Shown here piece after piece: positions 5,206 through 8,304 of a DNA stretch of 8,304 nucleotides. The translations under genes were made by a program, and so were the position numbers. The stretch is from assembly GCA_026414125.1 (NCBI GenBank), contig JAOAJQ010000050.1:1-8304 (forward strand). Direction: 5' to 3'. Under the pieces are notes generated by a model. That model was not told where the DNA came from. It was given only the letters and a program-made list of their open reading frames with translations, and made no database searches. This stretch comes from Thermoproteota archaeon. GTDB taxonomy: Archaea > Thermoproteota > EX4484-205 > JAAOZP01. Each line of letters starts with the position of its first letter. Position 1 is the stretch's first letter.

Positions 5206-6252
5206 TTATTCGACAATGGGAAGAGTCACTCTGCCCCCGCTTCTATGAGCCTTGTAGATGGCTAGAACGATCTCCAGTGACTTTCTAGCTTCCTCACCCG
5301 GCACTGCGGGAGTCCTGTCAAACACTATTGACTCGAGAAAATCCCTAACAGCATCATCGTGTCCTATAAACGGGGTTAGCGTCTCTTTTCTTTCCTCAAC
5401 ACTTCTGACTCTTGCCCCGCTTTTCTCATCCCATTCTTTAGCAATCATCTTATCACTTCCTATAACCACTGATTTTTTACTCCCGTAGATCGCGACCCAA
5501 TCCTCTTGAGGCTGAAGGTTGACGCTCCCCAGTATAAAGCCTAGGGCGCCATTCTTAAACTTAAGTATTGAAAGACCAATATCCTCAGTCTCTATATTAT
5601 GCATCATGGTATCATATATTCCGTAAAGATACTCGACAGGCCCCATTATCCATTGTAGCATGTCAACCAGATGTATGGTTTGATTTATTAAAGCCCCACC
5701 ACCCTCTGTAGACCATTTTCCGCGCCACGACTTGGCAACATCATCCATATGATAATAAGACTTATCCTCCCGGTACCATTTGACAACAGCCTCCCCATAT
5801 ATCGGGATTCCGAAGTCTCCTCTCTCAAACTCTTTCTTAACCCTTTGAACATCCGGGGAAAAACGGTTTTGAAAAACCACTGCGAGTTTAACTCCGTTTC
5901 TTCTGCAAACACGTATCATCTCGTCAGCCTGATTCAAGGATATTGCTATAGGTTTTTCGCAAAGAACATGTTTCCCCTGTTCTGCAGCCTTCACCGTTAT
6001 TTCAGCATGCAAATGGTGTGGAGTGCAGATGCTTACCGCATCAATATTCCTGTCTTTCAACAATTCTTCATAATTTTCATAAATACTTGCTTTCGGGAGG
6101 CCGTATTTCTCAGCCAAAGCATTAGCTCTTTCAATCTTGCTATCGGAGAGAGCCGTGATCTCAGCTATGCCCGACTTCAAATACCCTGAAACATGGGAGC
6201 CGGCGACGATGCCACATCCGATTATCCCTACTCTTACTTTCTTTTCGTTCAT
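5206..6252 (-). CDS. Gfo/Idh/MocA family NAD(P)-dependent oxidoreductase
   Basis: A 348-residue protein starting at ATG 6252. An in-frame extension to 6315 exists but would overlap the promoter, so it is not used. The N-terminal Rossmann fold begins 'VRVGIIGCGIVAGSH' (GxGxxA at 12-17). 'CEKPIA' carries the conserved Lys100 of the EKP motif, and 'GGGALINQTIHLVDMLQW' (185-201) holds the catalytic His194. The Asp four residues before that His in many members is Asn190 here, as in WlbA-type UDP-sugar dehydrogenases, which also share 'WYR..YY' and 'NQ.IH.ID'. Such enzymes oxidise or reduce a sugar or sugar-derivative hydroxyl using NAD(P). The substrate is undetermined: a catabolic sugar or uronate, or a nucleotide sugar. 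It is the first gene of an operon with the isomerase-like gene, under its own promoter. Confidence 0.88.
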   Translation of the reverse strand: MNEKKVRVGIIGCGIVAGSHVSGYLKSGIAEITALSDSKIERANALAEKYGLPKASIYENYEELLKDRNIDAVSICTPHHLHAEITVKAAEQGKHVLCEKPIAISLNQADEMIRVCRRNGVKLAVVFQNRFSPDVQRVKKEFERGDFGIPIYGEAVVKWYREDKSYYHMDDVAKSWRGKWSTEGGGALINQTIHLVDMLQWIMGPVEYLYGIYDTMMHNIETEDIGLSILKFKNGALGFILGSVNLQPQEDWVAIYGSKKSVVIGSDKMIAKEWDEKSGARVRSVEERKETLTPFIGHDDAVRDFLESIVFDRTPAVPGEEARKSLEIVLAIYKAHRSGGRVTLPIVE

Positions 6253-6284
6253 CCTACTTCGTCGCTCGATTAAATTGGGAGCAG

Positions 6285-6292
6285 TATATAAA
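6285..6292 (-). promoter_or_regulatory. TATA box of the oxidoreductase-isomerase operon
   Basis: The minus strand reads TTTATATA, centred about 36 bases before the ATG at 6252. The predicted start site near 6262 leaves a leader of about ten bases without a clear ribosome binding site. It supports ATG 6252 over the in-frame start at 6315, which lies upstream of this box. Confidence 0.6.
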
Positions 6293-6318
6293 GGATTTGA
6301 CCGGGAAGCACGCACAAT

Positions 6319-6326
6319 ATTTATAA
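6319..6326 (+). promoter_or_regulatory. TATA box of the uronate isomerase-like gene
   Basis: ATTTATAA at 6319-6326 is centred about 29 bases before the ATG at 6352, giving a leader of zero to three bases. It lies 26 bases from the opposing TATA box (6285-6292), so the 99-base divergent region is compact and could be controlled by one regulator. Confidence 0.6.
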
Positions 6327-6351
6327 GCCTAACATCTTTTTAGAAGAAAAC

Positions 6352-7620
6352 ATGGGGAAGGAAAAACAGTATTCCAAGATTTTTGAAGAGATCCATAACA
6401 TTCCACTGGTAGACATACATACTCATCTAGATCCTCAAGTATTGAAGGCTAAGGATTTATCTGAAATAGTGCTCTACCATTACATCGCCACCGAATTAGT
6501 TTCCTCAGGAATGCCCAGGGAAATACTTGGTTTAGAAGACCCTGTTGAAAGGGTTAGGAGAATCATCCCTTTTCTACGAAATGTGAGAAACACCTCTACT
6601 TTCTGGGCTTTAAGAAGAGTTTTAAGCCTTTTTGATTTTAGAGAGGAGTTGACGGAGAAAAGTTTCCCCTCGCTTCTAGAGAGATTCATGGATTTTGAAA
6701 AAAACTTCAATGGCATCGGTTTCTTGAAAGAAAGAGTAAAGGTTAAGAAAGCGTTTCTAACGCTGCAATTCACAGATACGGATTTAAACTTCGATAATTC
6801 TTTCTTCATAGGCTCTTTACGGCTTGAAAGAATATCGAAGGAAATATCGAAAGAATCCCTTAGAATACTTGAAGACAAGTTCTCGATGAAAGTAGACAAC
6901 GCTCGGAGCATGAGGGATGCTGTGGCAGAAGTATTTGACAAGTTTAAGAACAATGTTTCAACGATCACCATAAGCCTGAACCCTAGTGAACACATTATTA
7001 TTAACCCCAGAGAAGGACTTGTCGAGGATGCAATCTGGAGGGTTAAATCCGGAGGAATGATGACTCTGGAAGAGAAAAACGCACTACTATCCTTTGTAGT
7101 GAACGAGTTCCTCGAGATGATTAAGGATAGGAGGATTGTTTTTCAATTGATGCTGGGTGTTGAAAGACCTGTTATCGGAGCCTCTCCACCAGACTACGCG
7201 ATAGTCGCCAATGAGCCTGGTCAGCTGCTTTCGCTTTGCCCATTGTTTCACAAGTATAATGAGATTAGCTTTGACCTAATTTCGGCAAGCAGAATGCAAA
7301 CTCATGAGCTTGACGTTATTGCTAAGAACTATAAAAACGTTTTCGTCTCAGGTTTCTGGTGGTATTCGTACTATCCTTCCATAATGATGGAGAGAACAAT
7401 CGAGAAACTTCAAATGCTGCCGGTTAACAAGTGGTGCGCCTTCTTCAGCGATGCCCATGTTCCAGAATGGGTTTTCGGAAAGGAGCAGCTCGTTAGACAC
7501 CAACTCGCTCTCACGCTGGAGGATCTGATTGAAAAAGGGTATTTAGATGCGGAGCTTGCGCTTGAAGCGGCAAGGAGTCTGCTTTACGAAAACGCATTAA
7601 ACATTTACCATCTGAAGTAA
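6352..7620 (+). CDS. Distant uronate (glucuronate) isomerase-like amidohydrolase, UxaC superfamily
   Basis: A 422-residue protein, slightly shorter than classical UxaC (about 470). It begins with the amidohydrolase metal motif 'VDIHTHLDP' (His23, His25), followed by 'SEIVLYHYIATEL', the lid-like segment typical of this family. The distal half keeps 'VSGFWWYSYYP' (the GSGWWFND equivalent), 'FFSDAH' with the metal Asp367 (the TDSR equivalent) and 'LVRHQ' (the RHEYFRR equivalent). The family interconverts hexuronates and ketohexuronates. A difference stands out: where UxaC has 'QLHIGALRN', this protein has 'VFQLMLGVERP', so the His expected on that strand is Met. Metal binding or substrate may therefore differ. 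It is divergent from the oxidoreductase-isomerase operon, which fits a shared sugar-acid pathway. Superfamily is well supported; the exact reaction is not. Confidence 0.75.
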   Translation: MGKEKQYSKIFEEIHNIPLVDIHTHLDPQVLKAKDLSEIVLYHYIATELVSSGMPREILGLEDPVERVRRIIPFLRNVRNTSTFWALRRVLSLFDFREELTEKSFPSLLERFMDFEKNFNGIGFLKERVKVKKAFLTLQFTDTDLNFDNSFFIGSLRLERISKEISKESLRILEDKFSMKVDNARSMRDAVAEVFDKFKNNVSTITISLNPSEHIIINPREGLVEDAIWRVKSGGMMTLEEKNALLSFVVNEFLEMIKDRRIVFQLMLGVERPVIGASPPDYAIVANEPGQLLSLCPLFHKYNEISFDLISASRMQTHELDVIAKNYKNVFVSGFWWYSYYPSIMMERTIEKLQMLPVNKWCAFFSDAHVPEWVFGKEQLVRHQLALTLEDLIEKGYLDAELALEAARSLLYENALNIYHLK

Positions 7621-7636
7621 CTGATTTTAAATGCAC

Positions 7637-8304
7637 CTATATTAATTGTTTAAGCCTTTTTATGTGGCCTTTACCAACTCCTCTGACAGCACACCCATTC
7701 TTCAAATATTCAATTATCTTATTATCGTCGATTATGTTGAACGCATCCACAATCGCCGGAGTACCCCCGTTCATCCTAAGAACATCCTTAGGCTCCAGCT
7801 GAAGGTAAACGCTATGCCTTACAGCGAAAACTATAGCGTCAACACCCTTGACAACCTTATCCAGATCTTTCTCAATCCTCAGATTCTTCAAGTCCTCTTG
7901 ATTCTTAAACTGCTTTGCCAATGAGAACTCATCCTCATCCTGCTGGGTGAACTCCGGCCAAACCTTCACATATGGATCGTGAACCCTTATTTCAGCACCC
8001 ATTTCCCTAAGCCGTCTTACCAGGATTTCTGAAGGTGAGTGACGAGTATCACCGATGTCAGCGAGATAGGAGGCTCCGAGAACCGCTACAGTCGAGCCTT
8101 TAACCTCCCTACCGGCTTCCCTGAGAGCATCCATAACCAGATCGGCAGTGTGAAGCGGCATTTTATCGTTTATGTTTATCGCTTCAATAGTGTATGGCAC
8201 GCCGTCACTGCACCCGAATATTTCCTTGAAAGCCCAGTTAGCCAGCACGCTGTCCTTTGTTAAACAGTACCCGCCGACGCCCAGCCCAGGGTTCATAATG
8301 TTAC
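7637..8304 (-). CDS. Nucleotide-sugar (UDP-glucose/UDP-ManNAc/GDP-mannose type) 6-dehydrogenase, C-terminal part, cut by the window edge
   Basis: About 222 residues of an approximately 430-residue enzyme are present; the frame stays open through the right edge, so the ATG at 8296 is internal. 'PGLGVGGYCLTKD' contains the catalytic Cys (codon 8266-8264) of the UDP-glucose/GDP-mannose dehydrogenase family. The C-terminal UDP-binding domain follows: 'VAVLGASYLADIGDTRHSPSEIL', 'GAEIRVHDPYV', 'DAIVFAVRHSVY' and 'PAIVDAFNII'. The Lys usual in 'GLAYK' is Leu here. Such enzymes oxidise the C6 of a nucleotide sugar twice, using two NAD, to give a uronic acid donor for surface polysaccharide or N-glycans. 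The N-terminal NAD domain lies outside the window, so the substrate cannot be judged. It converges on the uronate isomerase-like gene with 16 bases between stops. Confidence 0.9.
   Translation of the reverse strand, partial: NIMNPGLGVGGYCLTKDSVLANWAFKEIFGCSDGVPYTIEAININDKMPLHTADLVMDALREAGREVKGSTVAVLGASYLADIGDTRHSPSEILVRRLREMGAEIRVHDPYVKVWPEFTQQDEDEFSLAKQFKNQEDLKNLRIEKDLDKVVKGVDAIVFAVRHSVYLQLEPKDVLRMNGGTPAIVDAFNIIDDNKIIEYLKNGCAVRGVGKGHIKRLKQLI

Noticed and set aside
5749..6189. 146-codon plus-strand frame inside the oxidoreductase gene
   Set aside because: Antisense shadow of a gene with strong family motifs; no promoter or motif of its own.
6253..6315. 21-codon N-terminal extension of the oxidoreductase
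   Set aside because: It spans the TATA box at 6285-6292 and precedes the Rossmann fold start with sequence unlike the family.
6480..6995. 171-codon minus-strand frame inside the uronate isomerase-like gene
   Set aside because: Ser/Lys-rich antisense shadow of a supported gene; no domain recognisable.

Overview
The window reads as archaeal DNA. Most gene starts carry an A/T-rich TATA-like element about 20-30 bases upstream of the start codon. In several cases this leaves almost no 5' leader, which is the leaderless layout common in Thermoproteota and relatives. A good Shine-Dalgarno sequence (GGAGGG) is seen only before an operon-internal gene. The thymidylate synthase-like gene resembles the archaeal/methanogen type, and the surface protein has archaeal-type N-glycosylation sequons and a C-terminal membrane anchor. 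I cannot name the species; a thermophilic or sediment Thermoproteota/Bathyarchaeia-like lineage is a guess.

Layout. (1) Positions 1-74 hold the 5' end of a minus-strand ABC transporter ATPase of the oligopeptide/sugar (OppD/DppD) type, which runs off the left edge. It is divergent from a tiny two-helix membrane protein (216-416, plus). (2) A minus-strand secreted, membrane-anchored DNRLRE/CBM96-type surface protein (431-1801) is divergent from a URO-D superfamily protein (1960-3045, plus). (3) A gap of about 510 bases (3046-3557) has no convincing intact gene but contains nested inverted repeats and possible remains of a decayed minus-strand gene. (4) A ThyA-family protein (3558-4334, plus) meets a two-gene minus-strand operon tail to tail, with stop codons overlapping by three bases. 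The operon runs from a Gfo/Idh/MocA oxidoreductase (5206-6252) into a xylose-isomerase-like TIM-barrel protein (4331-5191). (5) Divergent from that operon, across a 99-base two-promoter region, is a distant uronate isomerase (UxaC-like) amidohydrolase (6352-7620, plus). (6) The C-terminal part of a nucleotide-sugar 6-dehydrogenase (7637-8304, minus) runs off the right edge.

How the genes may work together. Oxidoreductase, sugar isomerase/epimerase, uronate isomerase-like enzyme, carbohydrate-binding surface protein, peptide/oligosaccharide-type ABC transporter and a sugar-cluster type URO-D homologue are what one expects in a carbohydrate (possibly uronic acid) scavenging locus. The UDP-sugar dehydrogenase points the other way, to uronate-sugar synthesis for surface glycans or N-glycosylation. 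The ThyA homologue is a nucleotide-metabolism gene with no evident link to the rest. The pathway reading is inference; each family assignment rests on visible motifs. No CRISPR array, tRNA, rRNA or insertion sequence was found.
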